From Molossus alvarezi (taxonomy: Eukaryota > Chordata > Mammalia > Chiroptera > Molossidae): a stretch of 64,000 nt of DNA. The position numbers and the translations under genes are program-made. The notes beneath the pieces were generated by a model, which was given only the letters and a program-made list of their open reading frames with translations, was not told the origin of the DNA and did not search any database. Within the stretch, counting starts at the first letter, position 1, and each line of letters begins with the position of its first letter. Location: contig CM073886.1 of the NCBI GenBank assembly GCA_037176705.1, positions 18,523,501 through 18,587,500 of the forward strand. Direction: 5' to 3'. This document shows, one piece after another, positions 45,641 to 56,605 of the stretch.

Positions 45641-46129
45641 TGATGAGCTCTCTCATGTTTTGGAATATTTATGCAATGATGATAAAAATAAGAAGGGAAA
45701 AGTCACTTTACTAGCTTAAACTTTCATCAAAAAATCGATTTTTTATTCTGTTATTGCGCTCTATTTATGTGTATGGGTTTGAATCACTTCAGAATTCCAG
45801 GGAGGAAAAGGGAGAAATTGCAGGGATTTTTGCCCTAAGGGTAAAGGAAAAGCACTTCAGTGAATGAAATGAATGTATAATGTTTGCCTCCCCCTCTAAA
45901 GAGTTAAACCAGAGATCAAACACTCAAATGCCTAGAGGGGTCCAAACAGGTGACATATTTGAGTGAAGTGGCTAGAGTCCATAAAGATGGGTGAGGACTG
46001 GGGAGAACACAGGCTTTCTAAGGGGAGCATCAGCTTCTCCACCATTGGAGTTTTTCCAGGGAGAAATAGTCTCAGTATGGTTGGATGTTTAGGTTTATCA
46101 ATAGTCAGAATTGTAGATATTTATTGTTG
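45641..46129. other. Single-copy DNA, no gene seen
   Basis: No repeat or coding domain recognised. Confidence 0.4.
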
Positions 46130-46428
46130 ACTTTTTTTTGTTAATCCTCATCCAAAATAATTTTTTCCATTGAGTTTTTTTTTTTTTAGAGAGAGTGGAA
46201 GGGAAGAGAGGAGGTGGAGAGAAACAGAGAGAGAGGGAGAGAGGGAGAGAGGGAGAGAGACATCAATGTGGGAGAGACATCAATGTGGGAGAGACACATG
46301 GATTGGTTGTTCCCACACAATCTTTGACTGGGACTGGGGATTGAACCTGCAACCCAAGTACATACCCTTGATCGGGAATCAAACCTGGGACCTTCTGGTG
46401 CATGGGCCACTGAACCGCTGGCCAGGGC
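46130..46428 (-). mobile_element. VES SINE with an internal 17-bp duplication
   Basis: An antisense VES. A 17-bp unit CATCAATGTGGGAGAGA occurs twice in tandem at 46261-46277 and 46278-46294. Head on minus strand: GCCCTGGCCAGCGGTTCAG, with part of the A-box region deleted. Target-site duplication not clear. Confidence 0.9.
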
Positions 46429-47396
46429 ATTAATGCTGATTTTTCAGTCATGGCAACTTTTTCATAAATTGTTTTAAATGGTGAGTAGTTCAAACATATG
46501 GGCCATTTAGACCCCTGACTTCCAGCTTATGGTATCTGGTTTACACCAAGCAGGCTTAGCTCAGAATTCCTTTAAAACTAAGTATGGATGTGCCTGCTTG
46601 TAGACTAACTCCGATCTACCTGCAATTATTCAGCGCCTACTCCTGTATGCTAAGCCCTGTATGGTATTATGTAGAGGCTGTGAAATGAGCTAGACAGGGT
46701 GGGGGAGTCTTAAGTTAATACATGTTTGGAAAATGGTGTTTTGGCAACTGGCACATAAATACCAGATTGTCCTTTTGGATATCTCTCAGTTATTATGTGT
46801 ATTTTCAGAAACGTCCCCCTTATTTTGAGTCCCTGATGGGGAAAATAACTAACATCGACACCATGAATTTAAATAGAAGGATGAGCTATTGTGCTATATT
46901 TTTAAGTTATTTCCCGTCCTCTAAAGAGACAAATTGATACACAAAATATGTATTAGTTTCTTCCCTAACCCCCACTCCCTCCACATCCACCATCTCTGAT
47001 TGCTGGATTATACTTGTGGATTTTCATGCTGATTTTGGCTTTTACTTGTTTTCAGCATGACCATGCCTCTCTGTCTTCCCTCTCTCTCTCTTCTCTCTCT
47101 CTCCCTCCCTCCTTCTCCCACTCTCCCCTCCCAGCCCCACGTGTGGCAGAAAGCTCTTAAGTGAGTCTTTACATTGGAGGTTTGTATGCCCAGCTCGTCA
47201 GCCTGTGGACCCGTGTGCTATTACTGAGTTTTATCCTCAGAGTACATAGCCTGTCGTTGGGTTTGAATATTAAGTGTCAAACTCCAATGCACTGGTGAGA
47301 GATTTGCAGCCAGCAGCAGGTCCCTTCTGCATCCCGAGAGCTGCTGGGCTCTCTTCTTTATTGATAAGTGGTCTCATTTCACACACGTCAGAGTGC
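46429..47396. other. Mostly single-copy DNA with a CT-rich tract
   Basis: A weak antisense L2-like piece lies at 46630-46720 (CAGCGCCTACTCCTGTATGC). A CT-rich tract spans about 47066-47134. No gene recognised. Confidence 0.4.
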
Positions 47397-47454
47397 TGGG
47401 ATGGAGCTGCTGATACAGTGCGTGGTGCTGAAGGTACCTCTACCTGCAGCTGGC
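47397..47454. repeat. Local duplicated block, copy 1
   Basis: 58 bases starting TGGGATGGAGCTGCTG and ending ACCTGCAGCTGGC. They recur at 47890-47947 with two mismatches by eye. Confidence 0.95.
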
Positions 47455-47829
47455 CTCTTTCCTGCAAGGAGGAGGGGACGGGGACACCCACCCAGGTGGA
47501 AAACATGGCAAGCCGGCTGTTCGCCAATGTGAAGGTTACTTCAGAGAGCCCTGGGAGTGTTTTGTCAGTTTTGTTTGCAAAGAGATAGGGAGTGAAGGAT
47601 TATGATTCTTGGCGCCGATAATGTCCCCTGGGCCACAAGCTAATCCAGCAGGACACCAGATGTAACATAGCCATTGCATTCGCACGTTTCTGTATGGCTA
47701 TCATGGAGGGCAGGCATGGGATGAAAAGGCTTAGGAGATAATCATCAGGCAATATCTTCCCCACTTCTGCAAAGCAATCACAACCCTGGTTCTCCACGCA
47801 CTTAGCCATAGCAGCAGCCATTCTGTGCA
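47455..47829. other. Single-copy DNA between duplicated blocks
   Basis: No repeat family recognised. A 104-codon frame (47274-47588, +) spans copy 1 of the duplicated block and has no recognised domain. Confidence 0.4.
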
Positions 47830-48062
47830 CAAACATTTATTGAGCACCTACTGTGTGCAAGGCACCTTTCAGGATGCCATGGGCACGGTTGGGAAGGAGC
47901 TGCTGATACAGTGTGTGGTGCTGAAGGTACCTCTACCTGCAGCTGGCTCCACAGGGATCCCGCCCAGGGTCTAGTCATCCATCTACTCATTCATTCAACA
48001 AACAGTGTTTGTTACCTTGGTGCCAACTTTAGTGCTCAATACTCGAGAAAGAGGGTCCAAGT
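47830..48062 (-). mobile_element. L2 LINE pieces, antisense
   Basis: AACATTTATTGAGCACCTACT with GTGTGCAAGGCACCTTTC at 47834-47870 and ACTCATTCATTCAACAAACAG at 47982-48010 are two antisense L2 ends. Copy 2 of the duplicated block lies between them. Confidence 0.65.
47890..47947. repeat. Local duplicated block, copy 2
   Basis: Direct repeat of 47397-47454, 493 bp downstream. The core of 52 bases has one C/T difference. Confidence 0.95.
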
Positions 48063-48079
48063 TTGGTTCTGGAAACAGA

Positions 48080-48250
48080 ATCCTGCATTCATCACTAAAA
48101 CCTGGGTAACCTTTCCCTCAAAGCCTCACTTTGCTTATCTGGAAAATGGGTATTAAAGCAAGACCCACCTCCCAGATCACTACAATGATTGCATTAGGGC
48201 TGGGGTATATTTTAAGAACACTTAGCACGTTGCATAGTTCTCAATGTTAG
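48080..48250 (+). mobile_element. MIR SINE relic
   Basis: CCTGGGTAACCTTTCCCTC, TTTGCTTATCTGGAAAATGGG, GATTGCATTAGGGCTG and ACTTAGCACGTTGCATAG follow sense MIR order. Confidence 0.72.
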
Positions 48251-48289
48251 TGACTAGAGTGCCATGGGCTTCCTGTCTGGAGGGAGGCC

Positions 48290-48720
48290 ATAAATGGGGG
48301 ACCACTAAGAGAGCAGAGAGGGATCACCCACCGACCTGCTGAACTTTCACCCTCACTTGATCCTGGGTGGCACCCGGGAGGCCAGTGGAGGCCTCAACCT
48401 GGTATCGGGGTCCAGCTTCTTGTCACTACACAAGGAACGATTTGAGAATAGATAGAAAGATTTAGCAAAGCACAGTAAATTTATTAAAGTGAGAGTATGC
48501 ACTCAAGAACTGAGAACAGGCGACCTCAGAGAAGAAGATGCCTGGATGGGGTCTGGGTGGAAGGTTTTTATTAAACATAGGCAAGGTGTGGGGGAAGAGA
48601 GGGGGCCCTCAGCTTCTGTCACTGGTGGGGTGACTGCCAATCCAGCTCGTCCTCACCCCTCCTCTCCAGATAGCATTTTCTCCTTTTCCCTCCTGGCGCC
48701 AGCACAGTGATTCCAGGGGC
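48290..48720 (-). mobile_element. Possible LTR relic, antisense
   Basis: GGGTGGCACCCGGGAGGCC, AAGGAACGATTTGAGAATAG, AGCACAGTAAATTTATTAAAG and GTTTTTATTAAACATAGGC look like an antisense retroviral-type LTR. On the minus strand two AATAAA polyadenylation hexamers appear. No internal retroviral sequence is present and no LTR family name is offered. A non-LTR unique region is the alternative. Confidence 0.35.
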
Positions 48721-48959
48721 AGAATGGCCCCGAAACCACAGTGCAGATGTATTATAAAGTTATTATAATGGCTCTGTTGGTCTCTTTTAGATCAGTATGG
48801 CTGCTGAATCTGGTTGGGACCCATGTTTGTTTGTCTCAGTTCCAGGAAATTGGGGAGGGGATGCAGGGAACAGGTCGTGAAGGTCACGTCTTCAAGGTTC
48901 CAGCCAGGACAGAAGCAGGGAGGGCTAGAGCTTGCGGCCTTTGTTCCCTATTTCCTGCC

Positions 48960-49080
48960 GCATCACCACTTACTGGTGACCTTGCCGTGACAGTGACCTT
49001 GAGCATACCCCAAAACTTCTCTGAACCTGGGTTTCCTCACCTGTCAGATGGGGATGAGTAGTGTTCATTAGCCCAGTGTG
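48960..49080 (+). mobile_element. MIR SINE fragment
   Basis: GACCTTGAGCATACCCC, CTTCTCTGAACCTGGGTTTCC and TCACCTGTCAGATGGGGATGA match the MIR core in sense. Confidence 0.8.
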
Positions 49081-50039
49081 TGCCACTGACTGTTATTTTC
49101 CATGGCGCTGACGTTTCTCATGCTTTGAAGAATCGCTCACAGCTCCCCAGGTGCCTCCCATTATTCTGCACCCCAGGTAAACAGCGCATCCCTAAGATGT
49201 AGAAAACAATTGTCAATTTATTTGACAAATTTTTGTTTTTCAGGTTTTCAGAATAATCAGAGTGTAACAGCTGGCGAGGCTGGCTGATTTCCTTTCAAGG
49301 CGCGTTGCATGCAGCTGCAAAGTGTCTGAACTTGGCCTCTCACTAAGCAGATCCTAATGGGTTCAGATGACGTTGTACATGCGTGTGGCTCGCCTTCTGG
49401 GTGGGCGACGGGGCTTCTTCAAAAGCAAAAATACCCTTGGTGTTCACAGACCAAGCAGGGCTCAGGAACAACAAGCCGTCTCTAGAGTTCCCCGAAGCTG
49501 AGCCACTGAAATGAAATAAATCATGGAGCAGTTACATGTTTGTTGGGTGCCAACGCAGTCCAATATGTAAATGGATCACCTTGCCCTTTGAGTGTTAATG
49601 GAAAATTTGGATTTGCAATCTGTTTGGGTTTACGGGTGACCTGGCGTTCCTCATGCAGTATGTTGGAGCTTAAGACCCAGGGGGCTGCACAGGGAGGACA
49701 AAATAGAGCATTGGCAGTAGCGGATGGAGGAAGATGTGGGGACCTGTGTTATCTTGGTGCTCATCTCTGCACACCTGTGAGGAGCATCAGCTGTTACAGC
49801 CTTCAGTCTGATTTGGAAGGAAGCGGCTCCCCCAACGGTGTAGTTGGTACGAGCTTCAAAGAGGAGGGTCAGGCTGTGTGGTGACAAGAGGAAGATATGC
49901 AAGTGCCCACCGCACTGGACATCCCCGGGGACTTCTCGGAATGGGCTGACCCGTTTCCCCCTTTTCTCTTCAGGGCATCTTCCTTTGGAGATGATAAACT
50001 GACATCACAGCTACGTGGCTACAATTACCGAAGAAGTTT
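49081..50039. other. Single-copy DNA, no gene seen
   Basis: The 114-codon frame at 49540-49884 (+) is the only sizeable one. It has no recognised domain and overlaps a minus-strand frame. Confidence 0.4.
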
Positions 50040-50195
50040 TTAGAGACTATATACCTTCATTTATTCCTGAAAACAACCCTCTTGAGATGCATGGTATTCC
50101 TATGACTCCTATATCACCCATGCAGACGTTGAGGCTCAGAGTCACAAAGCCAGAAAATGGGAAAGAGCAAATAAGCAACCAGATGACCTGCCTCC
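50040..50195 (-). mobile_element. MIR relic, antisense
   Basis: CATTTATTCCTGAAAACAACC, GATGCATGGTATTCCTATGAC and AGACGTTGAGGCTCAGAGTC with CACAAAGCCAGAAAATGGG keep antisense MIR order. Confidence 0.65.
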
Positions 50196-50199
50196 CGAG

Positions 50200-50382
50200 A
50201 CTGCATTTTACAATGATTTTCCAGGCCTCTCTGTCCATCTGTCTCACCTTCGGTCCATTTTCTACGCTGTGGCCAGTTATTCTCTTAAAATATAGGCCAG
50301 AACATGTCATTTCTTTTCTCAGACATCCTTCATGGGTCCTTAATGACCACTGGCCAAAGCCTGAACTCAGTGATTTACAGTG
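50200..50382 (+). mobile_element. L2 LINE fragment
   Basis: CTACGCTGTGGCCAGTTATTC, AAATATAGGCCAGAACATGTC and CATGGGTCCTTAATGACCACT match sense L2 (CTGCAGCCAGAGTGATC...CTGATCATGTCACTCC). Confidence 0.65.
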
Positions 50383-50600
50383 GCTCAGAGCATGGCCTTT
50401 GAGTCTGGAGGGTCTCGGTTAAGGGCATGGCCCTGTTTCCCATCACTCAGGTGTCTTTCAGCCACCAGTCTCTCCGAGCTCCGTTTGCTCAGCTGTGAAG
50501 CTGGCATTAACAACACCTGCCTCACAGAGTTACCGGGGAGACTCAGCTCCTGGTTAGCCTGTGCACAGCTCTGAGCACAACGTAAGTGTTCTTTACGTTG
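50383..50600 (+). mobile_element. MIR SINE relic
   Basis: CTCAGAGCATGGCCTTTGAG, CTCCGTTTGCTCAGCTGTGA, CTGCCTCACAGAGTTACCGG and GCACAGCTCTGAGCACAACG follow sense MIR across most of its length. Confidence 0.8.
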
Positions 50601-50967
50601 GCGCTGTCATTAGGAATGGCCCAGGAAGCTCCTCCGTCTGGTCTCATCTTCCCAGGCTCGACCCCTGCAATAACCTCCCCACATTCTGGCTCCCAGAGAT
50701 TGCTCAGGATTCCCCGATAGGCCATGGAATTTCATGTTTCCTGCTGCTTAGCCACCTGTTTTCTTTAAGCAGCAATTTGTCCAATTCTTCATGCTCCCCT
50801 CTTCTGACTGTTGAACAAACAAAACCTAATTATTCTCCATGAATCATCTCAGTTGTCACTTTACCATATATGTTTCCTCCACCACCACCCTTCCCCCGAG
50901 TCAGAATGTGCCCCTCTCAGTCAGCTTCTCGGTTTGCAGCCTGGTGTTATGGTTGCTTTCTTCTTCT
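50601..50967. other. No gene seen
   Basis: GACCCCTGCAATAACCTCCCC at about 50659 may be a further L2 fragment. Otherwise nothing recognised. Confidence 0.4.
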
Positions 50968-51216
50968 TCTTTTTTAACCCTCACCCGAGGATATCCTTCC
51001 ATTAATTTTCAGGAAGAAGGTAGGTAAGGAGGAAGGGAGGGAGGGAGAGAGAGAAACATTGATGCAAGAGAGACACATCAACTGGTTGCCTCCCACATGA
51101 GCCTGACCAGGGCCAGGGACCAACTACAACTGACATACGTGCCCTTGACTGGAATGGAACCTGTGACTCCCTGGTCCAAGGGCCAACGCTCCAACCACTG
51201 AGCCAAACTGGCCAGG
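50968..51216 (-). mobile_element. VES SINE
   Basis: An antisense VES with head on minus strand CCTGGCCAGTTTGGCTCAGTG and a GGAAGGGAGGGAGGGAGAG tract. Only about 45 bases separate it from the next VES. No clear target-site duplication. Confidence 0.92.
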
Positions 51217-51245
51217 ACTCAAATGAATGGTTTTTTTCATTTGTT

Positions 51246-51520
51246 TGCTTGTTTCTTCTTCTTCTTCTTTTTTTAATCCTCACCCAATGACATTTTTTTT
51301 GCGTTTATCTTCAGATAGAGCAAGGAGGGAGAGAGAGAAACATCGATGTGAGAGAGACACATCGACTGGTTGCCACCCACACCACCCCAATTGGGGCTGG
51401 GGACAAACTGCAACCGAGGTACGTGCCCTTAGCGGGAACTGAACCTAGGACTCTCGGGTCCGTGGGCCGCTGCTCTAACCACGGAGCAAAACCGGCCAGG
51501 GCTGTGTGCTTGTTTTTTCA
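51246..51520 (-). mobile_element. VES SINE, adjacent second copy
   Basis: An antisense VES (about 51259-51503) with TGCTTGTTTCTTC at 51246 and TGCTTGTTTTTTC at 51507, a 13-bp target-site duplication with one mismatch. Same orientation as its neighbour but a different subgroup (GGGGACAAACTGCAACCGAGG), so it is an independent insertion and not a tandem duplication. Confidence 0.92.
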
Positions 51521-51849
51521 ATTACCTGGCTAGGAGTTTGCTTTAGGATTAAAGGCTATTTTCCTATTAAGTCATGTGGTCCTATTAAAGTAAATACCTT
51601 TACTAATATGATAGTTTTATCATTTTTGTAAAAGGTTGACGCATTTTAGGATAAGTTGGAGCATGATGAGATCTAGTTCCCTGAGAAGTGAGTCAAGTGA
51701 CTGATAAGGTTGATATGAAGATTTTTCAATGAAAAAAAAATCACGGAGAAAGTTCATGAGAATGCCTGGAACTGAGTAGATGCTCAGTAGATGTCAGAAG
51801 GCTTCGAATAACAGAAGTGGCTAAGAGTAATAGAGGTGTCCAAGCAGCA
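51521..51849. other. Single-copy DNA, no gene seen
   Basis: AT-rich. No family recognised. Confidence 0.4.
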
Positions 51850-52055
51850 TATGCAAGCACATTGTTAAGCATTTTACATGCATTATTTCATTTAACCCTC
51901 AGAGCAGTCCTATGGTGTAGGAGCTGCTAGCCACTTGCCAGAGGAAGATGCTGAGGTTCAGAGAAGTCCACACATGTCCCAATGTCAAACACAGAGACAA
52001 CCTGAACCCAAGTTTTGCTTACTGCCGGTCTTGATTCTTACCATTAAATGCTGTT
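51850..52055 (-). mobile_element. MIR relic, antisense
   Basis: TTAAGCATTTTACATGCATTA, TTAACCCTCAGAGCAGTCC, GATGCTGAGGTTCAGAGAAG and CTGAACCCAAGTTTTGC match antisense MIR. Confidence 0.75.
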
Positions 52056-52729
52056 GTCTCTCATGACAACACCAGAGAAGCAATGACTTTTGTTTCAAAA
52101 TTTCCTGTATTTCTTGTGGCTAATAATATTTATTACTCACCTGAAATCATTTTTGAAGAAAATATCAACCAAAACAGGTTTGGATGAAGTCTCACATTAA
52201 ACGAGTAATGTTTGATGGTTACCTGATGTGGCCCCTTGGAACGTTTACCAAACTTTTCCTAACTTTGGTCTAGTTTTATGACTGTTCTTTCTCCACGTGG
52301 AGATGTTGAGTGCTGTATCGATCCACCTTTCTGCCGGACTCTCTTTCCTTCATTTTATTGACTTTTCTGGAAAATTGTACCAAATGGCTTGGTGGTTCTT
52401 TGCTGAACATGAAGGATTGACTATAGGGAATGTTCTTTTATCTCCTGCATTTCTTTCAAATTATATGTCCTTTTCTGACTAGATGGGTTATATCTATTTT
52501 TGCTTAATTATTTTTTCTTTTTCGTGGGGTGGGGGCATTTTGGAAAGAGTTTCATGCCAAGAGGCACACGGTAGATTCTACCTTGGCCTTGACTCCTGTT
52601 GAGCTGCACACACACTTTTGGGGGTGCCTTTGGCAATTTCTCTCATTGGTTTTTCTTCTTATGAGCATGCTCGTAACTGAGATCATCTAGAGAAATTAAA
52701 AGGGAAGAGAAGTTTAACACCAGAAGGTC
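52056..52729. other. Single-copy DNA, no gene seen
   Basis: A 61-codon frame at 52297-52482 (+) has no recognised domain. Nothing else noted. Confidence 0.4.
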
Positions 52730-52845
52730 CAGGTCCTTTCTTGTGCAAACAAGGGAACCGAGGCTCAGAGAGAGTTGAGTTCCCTAATCAAGGCCACATA
52801 GTTAGTGAATAGCAAGAATGGGATTAAAATTCATACCTCTGTTAG
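52730..52845 (-). mobile_element. MIR fragment, antisense
   Basis: CAAGGGAACCGAGGCTCAGAG, GGCCACATAGTTAGTGAATAG and GGGATTAAAATTCATACC match antisense MIR. Confidence 0.72.
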
Positions 52846-54359
52846 TGAATATTTAGGAAACTATTTTTTAAGCCTTCTATTTTTCAGAAGACAGATGTTT
52901 TAGGTGTAAAGAACGTAGCAGCGTGCGTCTTTGAAAATCGCCTCGGCAACTAGGTAAAAAAAAAGGTATTGTCAGTAAAAGCACTGCATATGTTTTGTAT
53001 AGAAGGCTCTCCCATACTTGGGAGAGGACCCAGGCCCTGTGATTCTGACGGGATCTGATGCTTATGGTTTTTATATCAAAGAGAACTGCACCAAGCTTGC
53101 CTTGATAGTCATACCATTTCCTTGAGATTACATTCTTGCGATGATGAGACCAACTTGAATCTTCAGTGTAGTCATGAGACCTTTTTTAGGTTGAGATGAA
53201 TTTGATAAAGCTGGTGATCTCTCTGAAGAAAACAGGATGTCTACATTTCATAGCTTCCTTCCTCTCGTGTTGGTGTCATTTTTATTTTGAGATATCTCCC
53301 CTGGTCTGAATAAAGTAAAGTAATAAGGAGCTCTGGAGTCCAACACATATTAAATAGATTTTTTTTTTTGAAGACTTGAGACCACCAGGGTAGAGAATGG
53401 GTTTTCTTTATGGTCTGTTTTTCCTGTCCAGGTTGAAGTAGACGCTGCAGCCAGTTCCCTTTCCTTTACAGAGCGATGAGTCGTGAAGCTCGGAAGCAAA
53501 GTGTTCTCAGTGGTGTCAATAAAGCAGGAATCTGAGCAAGTACATCACGCTATGTACTGAGGGGTTTCATTTTTCCTTTCTTCTCCTCCCCCCGCCCCCT
53601 TCTCCGCTGCAGTCGGGCTTATGCTATTGTGCATTGTTTACACATTAATCTTGGTACTTGAAATGGAAAGCAACTTTTCATCAAGAAATAGATTCCAAGT
53701 AAAAGATGAGTAATGAACAAAAGCGCTGTGCGTTCCCAGTGACGGGCTTTGCGTCCCGGCTCTATAAATCTGTCTGTAGCTCAGCCTCCTGTGAGCTTTC
53801 GTGTTGCTGCATCCATTCTTCATTTCCCTTTGGTGGAACTGGTTGGCTTAGCCCTCAGCTGACTAGGTGTCAAGGAAGGAAGACAGTTGGAATTGGGGGG
53901 AGGGTCTTCCCCATGGTGCCATATGCCTGACAGGAGAGGCCAAGAGCTTGGAGCAATGCTTGTTCAAGGGAAGACATTGTTACTCAGAATCCCTATGTCT
54001 GGGGGATCTCTTAGTGAGCCTGTGGCTCATACCTGCACAATTTCTGTCTCCAATGACGAAGATCAACAGGCCTACCAAGATGAGGGATAATAGCCATAGT
54101 GCATTGCTTGGAATGGGATGATCCATTACGTAGATGCTGCCTCTGTGTGTGGGAACTGATGGTGGTATCGTGGCACATTTAAACTCCTCTCCTGGAAGAG
54201 CACACTGTGGCCTCTGTTAGGTCATCCCACATCCTTCTCTGTCCTTCTCCGGGACGTCACAGCAAGTGACGCCCACCAGAATAGGAACATTCTCTTTGAG
54301 ACTGAATGTAGTATCATCTAATCACCATTCAGGTCAAGGTTCAAGGTCCAGTTTCTCTG
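52846..54359. other. Repeat-poor single-copy DNA, no gene seen
   Basis: About 1.5 kb with no repeat family recognised. A C-rich stretch at 53586-53600 precedes GTGCATTGTTTACACATTAAT, which contains a forkhead-type TGTTTAC word. No exon is supported. Confidence 0.4.
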
Positions 54360-54560
54360 TGGGAACTTGCACAGATCTTAACTACTCTGAGTATCATGCT
54401 TCATCTGAACACTAGATAATGACACCCACAGCACCGAGATTTAATGGGGATTCAGTGGACTGCTCCATACAAATTGTTTATCACCGCACATGACACAGAG
54501 TAAGCATCGGACACTTGGTATTATTATTTTATATTATTATTATTATGCTTCTGTTATTAT
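54360..54560 (+). mobile_element. MIR SINE relic with TTA-rich end
   Basis: GGGAACTTGCACAGATCTTAA, ACACTAGATAATGACACCCAC and CACATGACACAGAGTAAGC with GGTATTATTA match MIR in sense. The end runs into a TTA-rich tract at 54519-54547. Confidence 0.65.
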
Positions 54561-54759
54561 TGCTGCCTTACATACACTCACAGATGTCCCTATCTGTCCC
54601 AAATAGATACTTACCAAGTTCCTTTAAGTCACAATATTTTCCTTCATTTTTTTGTCTGTTTGTTTTTAAGATCATCTTCAACTTAGGACTTAAATATGAT
54701 TAAAATAAGTGCAACTCATTGAACACCCATTATAGACATACTTGAAGCCTGTTTTCTAA

Positions 54760-54915
54760 GATGTCTCACTTAGCCATTGTAAGAATCTGCTAAGAGTAAT
54801 TTTTCTTTCTGCCTTCTACATGCAAGAACTGAGGCCCAGAGGTATAAAATAATCTACTCAGGGGCACACAGCTAGAAAGTGCTGAAGCCAGGATTTGTAC
54901 CCAGGTGTGTACAAC
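54760..54915 (-). mobile_element. MIR relic, antisense
   Basis: AAGAACTGAGGCCCAGAGGTA, GGGGCACACAGCTAGAAAGTG and GAAGCCAGGATTTGTACCCAG match antisense MIR. Confidence 0.8.
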
Positions 54916-55124
54916 CTCCAAGGTCAAGCTGTTCCCTCACACACAAACCCGTCTCTTCAAATACTGCAACCTGTCCTCTAACTGACCTGGAAGGAGCTGG
55001 GTATGGGCTAGATAGGGAAGCTGGGCTTGGAGAGTGTTCTCAGCAGGGTGCTTAGTGATGAGTACCTGGGTCACCGATGAAGGCCTTTGGGATGCTGGAG
55101 GAAGTTATGGTGTTTTCCTAGAAT

Positions 55125-55420
55125 TATTCACTCGCTCATTTATTCATTCAGCACATATTTGATGAGCACCGTTTCCGTGCCAAATACCATGAGAGGTGCA
55201 CAGCATTCGGCACGGACGTAACGCCCAGGGTCTGAGTCCTCATGCAGTGTTCTGTCTAGCAGGAGAGACAGATACTAATCTGCTCTGTGGTTATAGCAGA
55301 GATAAATGCAAGGAGAAGGGAGCCTGTCCTAGATTTGCTGCAGAGACGGGAGGCTTTGCTAAGGCAGCGATATTTGAGCTGAGAGTTGAAACCACACAGG
55401 GTAGAAACCGTGGAGGGTCT
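55125..55420 (-). mobile_element. L2 LINE 3' region, antisense
   Basis: CATTTATTCATTCAGCACATA, TTTGATGAGCACCGTTTCCG, GAGACAGATACTAATCTGC and ATATTTGAGCTGAGAGTTGAA follow antisense L2. The 141-codon frame at 55196-55621 lies largely in it. Confidence 0.7.
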
Positions 55421-56129
55421 ACTTTCTCTTCAAGCTCTGCTCCTGGAGCCTGGTGTGCTGCAGGTGACACTGAGCCCTCCGTGATCGCGTTTCATGCGTC
55501 TGAAGTAGCAGAGCTTACTGTGTCAAATTTCTGCAGAGGTCGGTCCTTTTCTTTCCATCTGAGTTTTTTATGTGAGAAGTTGGGTGGTTTCTACATGGAT
55601 GAGATCCTTTGGTCTCCTTAATGCCAAGTTTGGGCCAGGCCAGCTCCAGACACTGATGGATCTGGGCAAACTCAGTTCATGTGAACTCAGGAACATTTGC
55701 CGAAAAGCCGCATTCTTCTGGATGGAAAGAACTCACTGGCCATTTCTATGACAAGAAGAAGCATTTCCGTCTTTGAAATGATTTTGCGCAATGCCAGTGA
55801 TCCTATCCATGTCTGCAGGTCTTTCATTGCTCAACCTAAGAATCTATCTACAGGAATTAAATACCTTTTCTTTCTCTGATTTGTTTTGTCATGCCCCGCG
55901 GTACCTCTAAGGCGATGTCATAGGCACAGAAAATCCCCCTCTTTAAACAGCAGAAATGTGGAGTTCTTGAGGTTTGTGGTGGGGTTGGTAAAGGAAACTA
56001 TTTTAGGGGAGCCACTAGGAAGTTGGCTCACCCTTTGTCCTCCTGCTAGAAATGAGCCCCAAGGCCCCACCAAAGAAGCCAAACTAAACAGCATCTCTAT
56101 TTTTAAGATAGGTACACCAGATATCACTA
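55421..56129. other. Single-copy DNA, no gene seen
   Basis: No repeat family recognised. The 140-codon frame at 55886-56308 (+) overlaps a 108-codon minus frame and runs into a MIR, so it is unlikely to be coding. Confidence 0.4.
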
Positions 56130-56330
56130 AAACGGTGCACCCCAGAGCCACACCCAACCGGGTTTGGATCCTGGCTTTTGTGATTACTAGTGCTAAGACC
56201 TGGGCAGGTTCTTTCAGATTCTTAAATGCCTGGCTCATCATCATCGAACGGGAAATAATGGAGGTTGTGCCTGGAGGGAATTTTGTAAATAAAGTGCCTG
56301 GTACATGACAAATGCTTATTAGTATTGGCT
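56130..56330 (+). mobile_element. MIR SINE relic
   Basis: GGGTTTGGATCCTGGCTTTTG, GACCTGGGCAGGTTCTTTC, CATCGAACGGGAAATAATGG and AAAGTGCCTGGTACATGACAA follow sense MIR. Confidence 0.8.
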
Positions 56331-56399
56331 AATGATCACAAGAGTTATTGTGTATTTATTTAGCTCTTTGTGAACTTGGATGTCAGCCTCTTCATCGGA

Positions 56400-56605
56400 G
56401 GACAGCAACTCTTTTCTATAAAGGGCCAAGTAGTAGATATTTTTGGGTTTGTGAGCCATAGAATGTCGCAACTGCTCATCTGTATTGCAGCATGAGCACC
56501 GTGGATATTACACAGGGGAATGATCATGGCTCTGTCCCAATAAAGCTGTAGTTACCAAGCCAGGCCCTGTGTTGGGTTCGGCCCATGGTTCATACTCTGC
56601 CCCTG
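56400..56605 (+). mobile_element. hAT-Charlie-like DNA transposon relic
   Basis: GACAGCAACTCTTTTCTATAA, AAGGGCCAAGTAGTAGATA, GTTTGTGAGCCATAGAATGTC and GTTCGGCCCATGGTTCATAC match the widespread mammalian element normally reading TCAGCAAACTTTTTCTGTAAA...GGGCCATACGG. Both termini are partly present. Confidence 0.75.

Noticed and set aside
49540..49884. 114-codon plus-strand frame
   Set aside because: No recognised domain and an overlapping minus-strand frame. The length is compatible with chance in GC-moderate DNA.
55196..55621. 141-codon plus-strand frame as a possible gene
   Set aside because: Its first half lies in an antisense L2 relic, and no domain, signal peptide or splice context is recognisable.
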